A stretch of DNA of 38,044 bases from CAZTAO01 sp964611645 (GTDB taxonomy: Bacteria; Armatimonadota; UBA5829), in NCBI GenBank assembly GCA_964611645.1, contig CAZTAO010000047.1:1-38044 (forward strand), given 5' to 3'. Each line of letters starts with the position of its first letter. The stretch's first letter is position 1. The notes under the pieces are model-generated. The model was given only the letters and a program-made list of their open reading frames with translations, was not told the DNA's origin and ran no database searches. A program made the position numbers and the translations under genes. Below are positions 25,691 to 33,389 of this stretch, piece after piece.

Positions 25691-26248
25691 ATGCCTTGGC
25701 CTTTTGTCTCAAACAGTGGATGTCTCTTCTCCGGACTTGCCTGGATGGGCATCATCTTCAGTATAGTATATGCCGCAGTCTCTTCGGCGGTGGCCACGTT
25801 GAGAAAGAACAAGAGCTTCGCGGCCGCTGTGCTGTCCTGGACTATGGCTGCGGTCTCATTCCTGCTCATTATCAGCACAATGAGTACCTTGGCGGACGTG
25901 AGGCATGAACTCGCGAGAAGCGGCGTCTCCGGCATTGGACGCTCACTTGCGGATGCTTTCCGCTATCTTCCAGATTACACGTACGAAGGCTTCTATGGCT
26001 ACTTCCCCCCAACGGCTCCGACGAATATATGGGTGCAGGAACTGCGGATAACCGCCGCCATTTGGCTGGTATCTGCTGTTGTGGCCCTGGGCTTGATGGT
26101 CTGGCGCCTCGCAACGAGCAGACGGAATCCCGTCGTCACGCCACGACGACTGCGGCCATGGATGGTGATGGGCGCGGGCGGACTGATTGTTGTGATTGTG
26201 CATCTGATCTATGGATTCGTGAGATACGGCATGGCAGTGGCCCAGTGA
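25691..26248 (+). CDS. Four-TM membrane protein of unknown function
   Basis: The protein is about 185 aa. ATG 25691 has AGGAG eight bases upstream; a GTG at 25682 overlaps that site and is less likely. Four hydrophobic helices are visible: about 12-34 (SGLAWMGIIFSIVYAAVSSA), 41-64 (AAVLSWTMAAVSFLLIIS), 118-140 (ITAAIWLVSAVVALGLMVW) and 152-176 (MGAGGLIVVIVHLIYGFV). A loop of about 50 residues between helices 2 and 3 is rich in Tyr, Phe and Pro (DAFRYLPDYTYEGFYGYFPP). I do not recognise a family. Its stop codon overlaps the start of the next gene (GTGA), so translation is probably coupled. Confidence 0.75.
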   Translation: MPWPFVSNSGCLFSGLAWMGIIFSIVYAAVSSAVATLRKNKSFAAAVLSWTMAAVSFLLIISTMSTLADVRHELARSGVSGIGRSLADAFRYLPDYTYEGFYGYFPPTAPTNIWVQELRITAAIWLVSAVVALGLMVWRLATSRRNPVVTPRRLRPWMVMGAGGLIVVIVHLIYGFVRYGMAVAQ

Positions 26249-27672
26249 GCGCAGCCGCCACAGAGAAGGCACGGAACCTGCTGCGGCTCGCGGAGCTTCT
26301 TCCAGTGCCTCCATTTGCGGTGCTTCAGTCTGGCGATGTTCCGCCTGCCGTAATGCTGGAGTCGGGGGTGCGGTTCATTGTCCGCGGGTGCATTGCGGGT
26401 GAAGACTTGCCGGGGCAGTCGCTGGCCGGTCAGGGGAAGACTATTGGCCCTGTGACCGCAAGCGAAGTCGTTCCGGCCATCCACAGCATGTTTGAGGAAA
26501 GCGGCGCGCTCGAGTGCGTTCTTCAGGATTATATTGAAGGTCCTTCGGGCGTGCTTATTGTTACATCTGAGGATACGGCCGTCCTGGAATTCTCCCGCCG
26601 GCCGGGCGGAGTCACGGGCGGGCAGCTTGCGCCGTTTGTGGCCGTGTTCCCCAATGACATCCCCCGGTATGCCGAACCCCAGCGCCATCTACCGCTGCTG
26701 TACAGGGAGTTTGGCCGGTGCGACGTGGAACTGCTGAACCCCGAGAACCCAGTCTACGTCCAGGTGAGGCCGTTCGCGCACGAGTTGCAGTTCGACGAGG
26801 AACTGCTGCGGGCGAAGATGGCCTTGCAGGAGTTGGAGGCGGACCACTGGGTGCAGGATGAGTTCTGCTCCGACCTGCTGGAGTCGCCCGGCATCGAACT
26901 TGGCCTGATAGAACTGTTCTGCGAAGGGATGGCAGATGTCGCCTGCGCCGTTGGCGCTGAGGTCGAGCGGGTTGTGCCAACAGACTTCCTCAGAATAGGC
27001 AGCCAGGTGTTCAGGCAGGACAAGGACATCGTCCCACGCTTCACGGACGGTCGGCAGGTCGTTGCGACCGGGAAATGGTTCCACCAGGAGTACCTCAGGC
27101 TGGCCAAGCTGATGGCGGACTTTACAGCCTCGGCCCGCGATCTGATGCGCGCCGCGATTGTTTTCAGGACCTACTACGATTTACTGGAGAGGTTGCCGCG
27201 CTGGGTGTCGGGCGGGACGCGGCGGCGCGTACTCCAGTTGCGGCAAAAGTGCCGTGAAAGGCTTCTCGACGTTGTGCCTCCTAAGCCGTTGCCCGCGTTC
27301 GTTGGACTATTGAAACGGCTCAAACCACTCATCGTGAAGGATGGTCAGACTCTGGTGTGGAAGTCGTTTGAACCGGTGTCGGAGTCGGGGATTGTGATCG
27401 TCCCGGGGGATTTCGATGAGGGGCCGTGGGTGAAGTACACACCCGGCGATAGCAGCCCGGAGAAGCCATGCTTCCTCGTGACCGACGAGCTTTACCCGCA
27501 GATATACCCGCTCTTTCCGCACATAAGAGGTATAATAGGCGCAGGTGGAGGGATGAACTCTCACCTCGCCCTGCTTGCCCGCGAGTGGGGAATGCCGCTC
27601 TGGATACAGGTACCGAATACTCAGCGTTTTATTCAGACAAATAACCAGGCAACTCAGATTGGAAGGACTTGA
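26245..27672 (+). CDS. Compact PEP-synthase/rifampin-phosphotransferase-like protein (ATP-grasp plus phospho-His domain)
   Basis: The protein is about 475 aa from GTG 26245, which overlaps the upstream stop as GTGA; the frame is open further upstream, but that part lies inside the membrane-protein gene. The N-terminal about 200 residues resemble the PEP-synthase/PPDK ATP-binding domain: KARNLLRLAELLPVPPF (Lys8 where the family has GGK), FIVRGCIAGEDLPGQSLAGQ (44-63, like VRSSA-GED-SFAGQ), YIEGPSGVL, and YVQVRPF in place of LQ-x-RP. A helical middle part follows. The C-terminus has the swivelling histidine domain: GAGGGMNSHLALLAREWGMP with His440. The pyruvate/PEP barrel of PEP synthase is absent. 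The same order occurs in rifampin phosphotransferase. It likely transfers a phosphate from ATP via His to an unknown acceptor. Confidence 0.75.
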   Translation: MSAAATEKARNLLRLAELLPVPPFAVLQSGDVPPAVMLESGVRFIVRGCIAGEDLPGQSLAGQGKTIGPVTASEVVPAIHSMFEESGALECVLQDYIEGPSGVLIVTSEDTAVLEFSRRPGGVTGGQLAPFVAVFPNDIPRYAEPQRHLPLLYREFGRCDVELLNPENPVYVQVRPFAHELQFDEELLRAKMALQELEADHWVQDEFCSDLLESPGIELGLIELFCEGMADVACAVGAEVERVVPTDFLRIGSQVFRQDKDIVPRFTDGRQVVATGKWFHQEYLRLAKLMADFTASARDLMRAAIVFRTYYDLLERLPRWVSGGTRRRVLQLRQKCRERLLDVVPPKPLPAFVGLLKRLKPLIVKDGQTLVWKSFEPVSESGIVIVPGDFDEGPWVKYTPGDSSPEKPCFLVTDELYPQIYPLFPHIRGIIGAGGGMNSHLALLAREWGMPLWIQVPNTQRFIQTNNQATQIGRT

Positions 27673-27673
27673 A

Positions 27674-30436
27674 ATGACCGACACGAAAGCCTTGATCCTC
27701 TACGTCTCTCCCACAGGCGACGACCGCTGGTCGGGAAGCATCGATTCGCCCAATACCGACGCCACGGATGGCCCCCTCGCCACTCTCACCGGCGCTCGCG
27801 ATGCCATCCGCAAGATGAAGCTGGCTGGGCCTTTGAAGCAGCCAATCGAGGTGTGGGTGCGCGGGGGAGTGTATCGAATGAACCAGCCTCTGCGGTTGTG
27901 GGGTGGGGACTCCGGGACTGTCGACTGCCCCGTCACCTACTGCGCCTATCCGGGAGAGAAGCCCGTCCTCAGCGGCGGGAAGGTGATCACCGGTTGGGAA
28001 GAGTGCGGGGACGGGATATACAAGGCGAGCCTGCCTGAGGTTCGCTACGGCAATTGGTGGTTCCGGCAGCTCTTTTGCGACGGCAAGAGAATGGTCCGGT
28101 CAAGATGGCCCAAGCGAGATATGCAAGACCCGCTGTACGGCGGGTGGGCGTTTGTAGAGACTCCTCTTCCCGAGAACGAGGACCTTGACCAGGTGTCCAA
28201 GCAGGAGCTTGGCCCGGTGTGGCAGTTCAAGATAGATCCGGATTCCGTGGGCACGCAGCAGTCATGGTTTGCAGCCGACTACGATGACAGAAACTGGGGC
28301 AGGCTTGAAAGCGCAAACACATGGCAGGCGCAGGGGTTCAAGGATTATCACGGCAATGCCTGGTACCGGGTGAAGTTCACCGTGCCGCGGGACTTCGAGG
28401 GCAAGAAGCATTTGTGGATGCTGTTTGGCGCGGTGGACAAGGAAGCCTACATCTACGTAGACGGCAAGCTGGCCTTTGAACATACCACAGCATCAACCGG
28501 CCTCGACCCCAACGTGCTGTACAGCAAACCGTTCAAGTTCGACCTTCGGCCGCACCTGAAGCCAGGCACGGAGCATGTGGTTGCGGTCCGGGTGGACAGC
28601 CCCGCGTTTGCCGGCGGGATTACTCAGCCGGTCTCACTGGCGGCATCGGATATCGATGTGCCCGCGTCTCACTTGGCGGGGCGGGTGGATGTGCCGGTCA
28701 CATTCCGCTATGAGCAGGACCAGCTTCCGACTCGGTGGAACAAGCCGACCCAGGGGGAAGTGTTTATCATACTGGGCAGAAGTTGGATCAATGACATCAT
28801 CCCCATAAAGAACGTCAACCACGACCGCCGCGCCATCCATCTCGCCAGAGCCTCTCAGCCCTACAGCGGTTCGCTCAACGTCGCTACCGGCCTGTGCGCG
28901 GGGAACCGGTTCTACGTGGAGAATATGCTCGAAGACCTCACCGAGCCGGGGGAATGGTGCCTGGACAGTGACACCGGCACCCTCTACTTCAAGCCGCTGG
29001 CGGGAGTGTCGATAGACTCAGTCGAGGTCACGGCGCCGGTTACCGAGCGGCTAGTGCAGATGATAGGCACGACGGAGCATCCGCTGCGGCACGTTACCGT
29101 ACGAGGCTTCACCCTCACCCAGACCCTGGCCAACTTCCCCAACCCCAATGTCTACTACAAGACGCCCAATGCAGGGCAGACCGTGTATATGGAGGACACC
29201 CAGGACTGCGCCATCGAGGACTGCTTCTTTGATGCGGTCGGTGGCGACGCTATCCGCCTGCAAAACCGCAACGCGCGGAACAGGATAGTTGGCAACGAGA
29301 TTGCCTACTCTGGCTCGTACGGCATCTACATCGGCAGCTTCCAGCGCGGATTTGCTAGACACGATGCCAGGTCTGGCGATAACCCCAGCCCTCCGGAATG
29401 GGGCGTCAATCCGCACGACCACGAGGCGACTGTCCTCGCATGGCCGAGGTCGGAGAACCATTTGATAGCCGACAACCACATCCACCACGTAGGAGTCTAC
29501 GAGAAACATGCGTGCGGGATATGCCTGTTCGGCATCAGCAGCGTGGATATAGCCATCCGCAACAACCTCATCCACAACACCCCCAGGTTCGGAATCGGCC
29601 TGCTGAGCGGGTTCGGGCGGGTGATTGTGGAGTACAACGACCTCCACCACCTCAGCGAAGAGACCTGCGACACCGGAGGCATCTGCTCCAACAGGTGGTA
29701 CACCTACGACAAGGACCCGGACCTCGCGCGCGGGATGATCGTGCGGTTCAACCGCGTGATGGATGTGCTCGGCTGCGGCGCTTATGGCAAGAAGGCGGAG
29801 CCGGGTGGGGGAGAGAGGGCCGGCGGCAAGATTTGGACGCCGTATTACAGTTGGGCCATCTACTTCGACAACGCGCCGATGGACACGCTGGTCTACGGTA
29901 ACATCTGCGCCCGCAACACCCTCGGCGGCATCATGATCAGCCACTGGGGCAGGAATGTGACGGTCGAGAACAACATCTTCGTCGACAGCGATCGTTCCCA
30001 GGCCTATATGCTCTTCGCGGGGAAGATGTCCAACATCCGCTTCCGCCGCAATATCTTCGCCTGGTCAAAGCCCGACGCAGACTTCATGAGGCTGAACCTT
30101 GGCGGCGACATCGATCTGGAGGAGATCTTCACTGAGTTCGACAACAACATCTACTCCCCGCCCGAGGGCAGCGAGATGACATTCTCCGGCATGCCCGGCG
30201 AGGCGGTTGCCAGGGTGGAGATGACGGGGCTGGACCAGTCCGACAAGACCCTCGCAAGCTGGCACGCAATGGGCTTCGACAACAACTCAGCCACCGCAGA
30301 CCCCATGTTCGTAGACCCTAAGAGCGACAACTTCGACCTGCAGCCGGAGTCTCCCGCCTTAAAGATGGGCTTCGAGCCGATAGACGCGAGTAAGATAGGG
30401 CCACGGAATCGCGAAAAGCGCGAAAGGGGCGAATGA
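27674..30436 (+). CDS. Long right-handed parallel beta-helix protein with an inserted jelly-roll, putative glycan-active enzyme
   Basis: The protein is about 920 aa. ATG 27674 comes one base after the TGA of the upstream gene, with GGAAGG at 27661-27666 as ribosome site. The start resembles DUF1565/pectate-lyase-like helices (LYVSPTGDDRWSG ... PLATLTGARDAI ... VWVRGGVY). Residues about 195-320 are an inserted galactose-binding-like jelly-roll (NAWYRVKFTVPRDF, AYIYVDGKLAFEH). The helix then resumes with many Asn/His-rich coils (NRIVGNEIAYSGSYGIYIG, IRNNLIHNTPRFGIGLLSG, VTVENNIFVDSD). Such proteins include polysaccharide lyases, GH120-type xylosidases and epimerases. No signal peptide is present, so it acts in the cytoplasm or is exported another way. 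It ends a three-gene operon. Confidence 0.8.
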   Translation: MTDTKALILYVSPTGDDRWSGSIDSPNTDATDGPLATLTGARDAIRKMKLAGPLKQPIEVWVRGGVYRMNQPLRLWGGDSGTVDCPVTYCAYPGEKPVLSGGKVITGWEECGDGIYKASLPEVRYGNWWFRQLFCDGKRMVRSRWPKRDMQDPLYGGWAFVETPLPENEDLDQVSKQELGPVWQFKIDPDSVGTQQSWFAADYDDRNWGRLESANTWQAQGFKDYHGNAWYRVKFTVPRDFEGKKHLWMLFGAVDKEAYIYVDGKLAFEHTTASTGLDPNVLYSKPFKFDLRPHLKPGTEHVVAVRVDSPAFAGGITQPVSLAASDIDVPASHLAGRVDVPVTFRYEQDQLPTRWNKPTQGEVFIILGRSWINDIIPIKNVNHDRRAIHLARASQPYSGSLNVATGLCAGNRFYVENMLEDLTEPGEWCLDSDTGTLYFKPLAGVSIDSVEVTAPVTERLVQMIGTTEHPLRHVTVRGFTLTQTLANFPNPNVYYKTPNAGQTVYMEDTQDCAIEDCFFDAVGGDAIRLQNRNARNRIVGNEIAYSGSYGIYIGSFQRGFARHDARSGDNPSPPEWGVNPHDHEATVLAWPRSENHLIADNHIHHVGVYEKHACGICLFGISSVDIAIRNNLIHNTPRFGIGLLSGFGRVIVEYNDLHHLSEETCDTGGICSNRWYTYDKDPDLARGMIVRFNRVMDVLGCGAYGKKAEPGGGERAGGKIWTPYYSWAIYFDNAPMDTLVYGNICARNTLGGIMISHWGRNVTVENNIFVDSDRSQAYMLFAGKMSNIRFRRNIFAWSKPDADFMRLNLGGDIDLEEIFTEFDNNIYSPPEGSEMTFSGMPGEAVARVEMTGLDQSDKTLASWHAMGFDNNSATADPMFVDPKSDNFDLQPESPALKMGFEPIDASKIGPRNREKRERGE

Positions 30437-30509
30437 CGCGAAACTCCCGCCCTCGTGTCCTATTTGTCCTTCCCGAAGCCGGAAACGGCAGTTGCCCAAG
30501 TGAAGAACA

Positions 30510-30544
30510 CCGGCTATCATACAATGCGAATGCATGATAGCCGG
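30510..30544. terminator. Bidirectional terminator between convergent genes
   Basis: CCGGCTATCAT (30510-30520) and ATGATAGCCGG (30534-30544) form an 11-bp perfect stem with a 13-nt loop. On the minus strand TGTTCTTCACTT follows; on the plus strand AGCTTT follows. Confidence 0.65.
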
Positions 30545-30571
30545 AGCTTTACGATGACGGGTGGAAACTCC

Positions 30572-31105
30572 TCACCGTGCCATAGAAGTCCTCAATCTAG
30601 CCTGCCCGTTCTGAAGAAGAGACAGCCACAGGCTGGATCCTTTCGGCAGATCGCCTTTGATGTCGGCCTTTATGGTAAGGCGATGGCCGGGTCTCAGGCC
30701 GGCGTCCCAGCCATTGTCGTTGGGCCAGGTGAGGATAAATGCCCACGGGTAGCCATCGCTGTCCAGCCAGTTGCAGCTATCTGCATTTGAGGATGAGACT
30801 TCCTGCTTCTTGACCAGCCTGCCTCCGTCGAAGAACGAGACCGTGCCTTTGAACTCGGGCGGCTTGTGAGACACACTTCCGGGAATGCCAAGGATCAGTT
30901 GGTGAAGCTCGCCGTACGGCCATGCTATGCTCGCGGCAGCCGATCCTGTACCCAGGTCGAACAGGCGGACTTCCTTCGGGTATGGGATCACCTCGAACGT
31001 CAGATAGCCGTAGAAGAACACGACCGCAATCGCAACCCAGCACCCACACGGCAGCCGCTTCCTCGCTTTTCTCGGATTCTGAGTTGGCTGATCAGATGTC
31101 ATCAT
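30572..31105 (-). CDS. Small membrane-anchored protein of unknown function
   Basis: The protein is about 177 aa. ATG 31105 overlaps the stop of the preceding gene (ATGA), which explains the start; the frame is open to 31237 only because it lies inside that gene. After a basic stretch (NPRKARKRLPCG) there is one transmembrane helix (about 27-45, CWVAIAVVFFYGYLTFEVI). The rest looks like a beta-rich soluble domain (FKGTVSFFDGGRLVKKQEV ... YPWAFILTWPNDNGW ... LTIKADIKGDLPKGSSLWLSL). I recognise no family. It is the last of three overlapping genes. Confidence 0.7.
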   Translation of the reverse strand: MMTSDQPTQNPRKARKRLPCGCWVAIAVVFFYGYLTFEVIPYPKEVRLFDLGTGSAAASIAWPYGELHQLILGIPGSVSHKPPEFKGTVSFFDGGRLVKKQEVSSSNADSCNWLDSDGYPWAFILTWPNDNGWDAGLRPGHRLTIKADIKGDLPKGSSLWLSLLQNGQARLRTSMAR

Positions 31106-31533
31106 GTCACCCCAATCCTTCCCCCCAGTTCCAGCACCCAAGTCTCCTGGCTCTTGAGCATGAATGCCGCTTGCGAGCCGTTGTCGAGATCGAGGATCAG
31201 GTAGTTGCGGCCTGAGCGGTAGTTGCCTTGGAACCATTGGTTTTCGGAGAGTGAGCGGATTTGGGATATGGGGATTTCGATGTCTTTGCCCAAGGGTGGG
31301 CGGAAGATGATGCGTTTGTCGGTCAGCGCGGCAACGCCCTCTGTCTTCAGCGAGACTATCCCGCCCGGCGCAGTCTGGTAAAGTCCGCGCTCCGGACCTG
31401 CTAGGATGGACTCGCCGGACTCGCCGATCTCCTTAGCCAGGCTCACCCCCTGTCGCATCGTATGCCTGATCCCCCAGAGAAGCCCGGCGGCGGGTATCGC
31501 GGCGATAGCAACCAGCGTTGTCACTGTGTTCAA
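31102..31533 (-). CDS. Membrane-anchored PH-like domain protein
   Basis: The protein is 143 aa. TTG 31533 directly abuts the TAG of the upstream gene (TAGTTG), with GGGGG eight to ten bases before it; no ATG fits. One N-terminal hydrophobic helix (about 5-23, TTLVAIAAIPAAGLLWGI). The domain from about residue 40 has the bacterial PH/GRAM pattern: GGIVSLKTEGVAALTDKRI, then IFRPPLGKDIEIPISQIRSL and NYLILDLDNGSQAAFML, that is, 'makes it visible, tests it with a Tyr/Trp strand, then a final helix'. Such domains bind lipids or proteins at the membrane. It is coupled to both neighbours by abutting or overlapping codons, so the three products probably work in one complex or pathway. Confidence 0.7.
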   Translation of the reverse strand: MNTVTTLVAIAAIPAAGLLWGIRHTMRQGVSLAKEIGESGESILAGPERGLYQTAPGGIVSLKTEGVAALTDKRIIFRPPLGKDIEIPISQIRSLSENQWFQGNYRSGRNYLILDLDNGSQAAFMLKSQETWVLELGGRIGVT

Positions 31534-31875
31534 CTAGTCAGTCCCCCGTTCTTGACCTCGAACAGGATGGTCAGTGGAGCAGTCAAAGTCTTCCCCCACA
31601 AACAGTCCCGTGCTGGATATGATGAAGTCTTCACAAAAGGGACTGTATTGGCTGACGCCGTCGTAGTCGTAGATGTGGCCAATGACGCGCACGTTCCCGT
31701 CGGGCTTGTCGTCCCAGAATATCTGAATATAGGCAAAATACTCTGTCCCGCTTGGCCCTGCCAGCTCCTCTGCCAGCGGCTCCGTGCCTACCAACCGAGC
31801 CAGTGCCGCGTAGGGCATGGAGCGGAACACCTCGACCTGCGCCAGAAGCAGTTGTCTCGCTTCTTCGTTATCCAT
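31534..31875 (-). CDS. Small conserved-type cytosolic protein of unknown function
   Basis: The protein is about 113 aa from ATG 31875, with GGGGGAGG 11 bases upstream; the frame is open to 32262, but the upstream part reads like non-coding DNA. There is no signal or membrane segment. It begins with a helix (MDNEEARQLLLAQVEVFRSM), then has GPSGTEYFAYIQIFWDDKP and a strand rich in Asp/Tyr (GHIYDYDGVSQYSPFCEDF), ending IISSTGLFVGE. From memory, small proteins of this pattern (GPSG-x-x-Y ... WDD ... G-x-I-D-D ... F-I) recur in Planctomycetota and relatives, often near toxin-like or surface proteins, but no function is known to me. It is the first of the three overlapping genes. Confidence 0.7.
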   Translation of the reverse strand: MDNEEARQLLLAQVEVFRSMPYAALARLVGTEPLAEELAGPSGTEYFAYIQIFWDDKPDGNVRVIGHIYDYDGVSQYSPFCEDFIISSTGLFVGEDFDCSTDHPVRGQERGTD

Positions 31876-32054
31876 GCCGTTATCTACCTCCCCCACACAT
31901 TCAGTTGGTGCACCTGGAAATCCTATTGTATCACTTTTCCTCAGAAATGAGCCTCTCGTTGATGCTTGGGTGTATGAATGGAGAATACTCGCAGGAGATT
32001 GCCTTGTGAAAGTCGAACTAAGCTTCGGAGTATGGCCGCTTGGCGTCGAACGTG

Positions 32055-32072
32055 CGATTCTGGCAAGAATCG
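32055..32072. promoter_or_regulatory. Small palindrome upstream of the ankyrin gene
   Basis: CGATTCT (32055-32061), loop GGCA, AGAATCG (32066-32072) is a perfect 7-bp inverted repeat in the 284-bp divergent space between 31875 and 32160. It could be an operator for either gene. A CATAAT at 32103-32108 may be a -10 for the ankyrin gene, but no good -35 was seen. Confidence 0.35.
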
Positions 32073-32159
32073 TGCAGATGTGGCGTCTTTGTATATTGTG
32101 GGCATAATAGATGCGGGCGAGCACATTGTGCCGGATGTAGGAAGTTGGAGTCAAGTAGT

Positions 32160-32630
32160 ATGGGGTTTGTATCAAAACTGAAGAGTATTCTGGGGCAATC
32201 GAATTCCCCGGATGGGCATGCACGAGAGATAGTGGCGGCGGTAGAGTCGGGAGACTCGGCAACCATTCGGAGGCTGCTCAGGGCATGTCCGAATCTGGTG
32301 CTTTACAAAGGTGAGACCGGCAAGTCTCTGCTTCATATGACGCAGCAGCCGGGCATCGCGGAGACCCTTATCGTTAACGGAGCCCCTGTGAACGCTCAGG
32401 ACAAGGATGGGCTAACGCCCCTCCACCACGCTGCTGTTTCCGGCAACGAAGCCATGGTGCAGCAGATGATAGTGGCAGGTGCCGATGTGACCCTGACGAC
32501 CCTCAAGGGGGCCACGGCCGGAGACCTCGCGAGAGCGAACGGTCACGAAGTGGTCGCTAAGATGCTGCCGCAATCGATGGCAAAGGCAGTCTCAGCGACT
32601 GAAAGCGCAGTCCGAGCAGGGCGCAACTAG
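32160..32630 (+). CDS. Ankyrin-repeat protein
   Basis: The protein is about 156 aa. ATG 32160 has GGAG nine bases upstream; the frame is open to 32040 without a ribosome site. The N-terminus (MGFVSKLKSILGQ) is amphipathic. Ankyrin repeats run from about residue 25: AREIVAAVESGDSATIRRLL, GKSLLHMTQQPGIAETLIVNG, DGLTPLHHAAVSGNEAMVQQM and TLKGATAGDLARANGHEVVA, giving about three to four units with the T-P-L-H signature in the third. Ankyrin repeats bind proteins. The stop overlaps the ribosome site of the KDPG-aldolase gene 12 bases downstream, so the two are probably one transcript, although no functional link is obvious. Confidence 0.85.
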   Translation: MGFVSKLKSILGQSNSPDGHAREIVAAVESGDSATIRRLLRACPNLVLYKGETGKSLLHMTQQPGIAETLIVNGAPVNAQDKDGLTPLHHAAVSGNEAMVQQMIVAGADVTLTTLKGATAGDLARANGHEVVAKMLPQSMAKAVSATESAVRAGRN

Positions 32631-32642
32631 GAGACTGTGACA

Positions 32643-33281
32643 ATGCCGACCGAATCGGTCTATGATGTCATTCGAGGCAGCAGGCTGATAGCGATAGTGC
32701 GGGTCACCACACCTGAACGCATAGCTCCCATCTCCGAAGCGCTCGCGGCAGGGGGCATCAAGCTTATAGAGTTAGCCTGCACGGATTCGGGCTTTCAGGA
32801 CACGATCCGAAAGGCCTCCGCCGCTGTTGGGGGCCGAGTGCGCATTGGCGCTGGAACGGTTATGTCGGTAGAATGCGCTCGCGACGCTCTGGAAGCCGGG
32901 GCAGAGTTTGTGCTTGCGCCGGACACCAACGCCGAGGTGATCAGCTATTGCGTCGAGCGCAACATCCCCGTGATACCGGGCGTCTCCACTCCTACGGAGA
33001 TAATGCAGGCTAGGCGTCTTGGCGCGACTATGGTGAAGCTGTTCCCGGCCGGCGCCCTTGGCACGGAGTATCTGCGACAGATAAGAGGCCCCCTCGGCGA
33101 CATCGAGCTTATCGCCGCGGGTGGGATCAACACAAGCAATGCCGCTGGCTTCATCGAATGTGGTTGTGTTGCGATAGGGGTAGCGGGGTCGCTGGTCGAC
33201 GCCGAACTGGCCCGCAACGGCGACTGGGAGGGCCTCACCAGTGTGGCCCAGATCTATGCGGAACTGGTCGCCTGCCGGTAG
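32643..33281 (+). CDS. eda: KDPG/KHG aldolase (2-keto-3-deoxy-6-phosphogluconate / 4-hydroxy-2-oxoglutarate aldolase)
   Basis: The protein is 212 aa. ATG 32643 has AGGAG nine bases upstream; a GTG at 32637 is too close. The sequence is a full class I aldolase barrel: LIAIVRV with Arg20, Glu43 in LIELACTDSG, IGAGTV (68-73), LAPDTN (91-96), IPGVSTPTEI, and the Schiff-base Lys132 in TMVKLFPAG, then AAGGINTSN for phosphate binding. It cleaves KDPG to pyruvate and glyceraldehyde-3-phosphate, the last step of the Entner-Doudoroff and uronate pathways. The usual Thr after Glu (E-x-T) is replaced by ELACT, which is within family variation. With rhamnosidase and beta-helix genes nearby, use of pectin-type uronates is plausible. 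Confidence 0.92.
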   Translation: MPTESVYDVIRGSRLIAIVRVTTPERIAPISEALAAGGIKLIELACTDSGFQDTIRKASAAVGGRVRIGAGTVMSVECARDALEAGAEFVLAPDTNAEVISYCVERNIPVIPGVSTPTEIMQARRLGATMVKLFPAGALGTEYLRQIRGPLGDIELIAAGGINTSNAAGFIECGCVAIGVAGSLVDAELARNGDWEGLTSVAQIYAELVACR

Positions 33282-33315
33282 AACTCTTTCCCGCCGACAT
33301 TTTCAGCAGACGAGA

Positions 33316-33349
33316 GAATCGCCCGAGTGGTCAGCCACTCGGGCGATTC
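33316..33349. terminator. 15-bp perfect hairpin between convergent genes
   Basis: GAATCGCCCGAGTGG (33316-33330), loop TCAG, CCACTCGGGCGATTC (33335-33349) lie between the aldolase stop and the stop of the minus-strand subtilase. It is probably a bidirectional terminator; the T-runs on either side are weak. Confidence 0.7.
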
Positions 33350-33389
33350 GATTCAGGACTATCCTCCAGTGTGTGGACCTGATAGGTAG

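Noticed and set aside
29051..29944. Minus-strand open frame of 297 codons inside the beta-helix gene
   Set aside because: It is a shadow of the repetitive beta-helix coding strand; no start signal and no domain.
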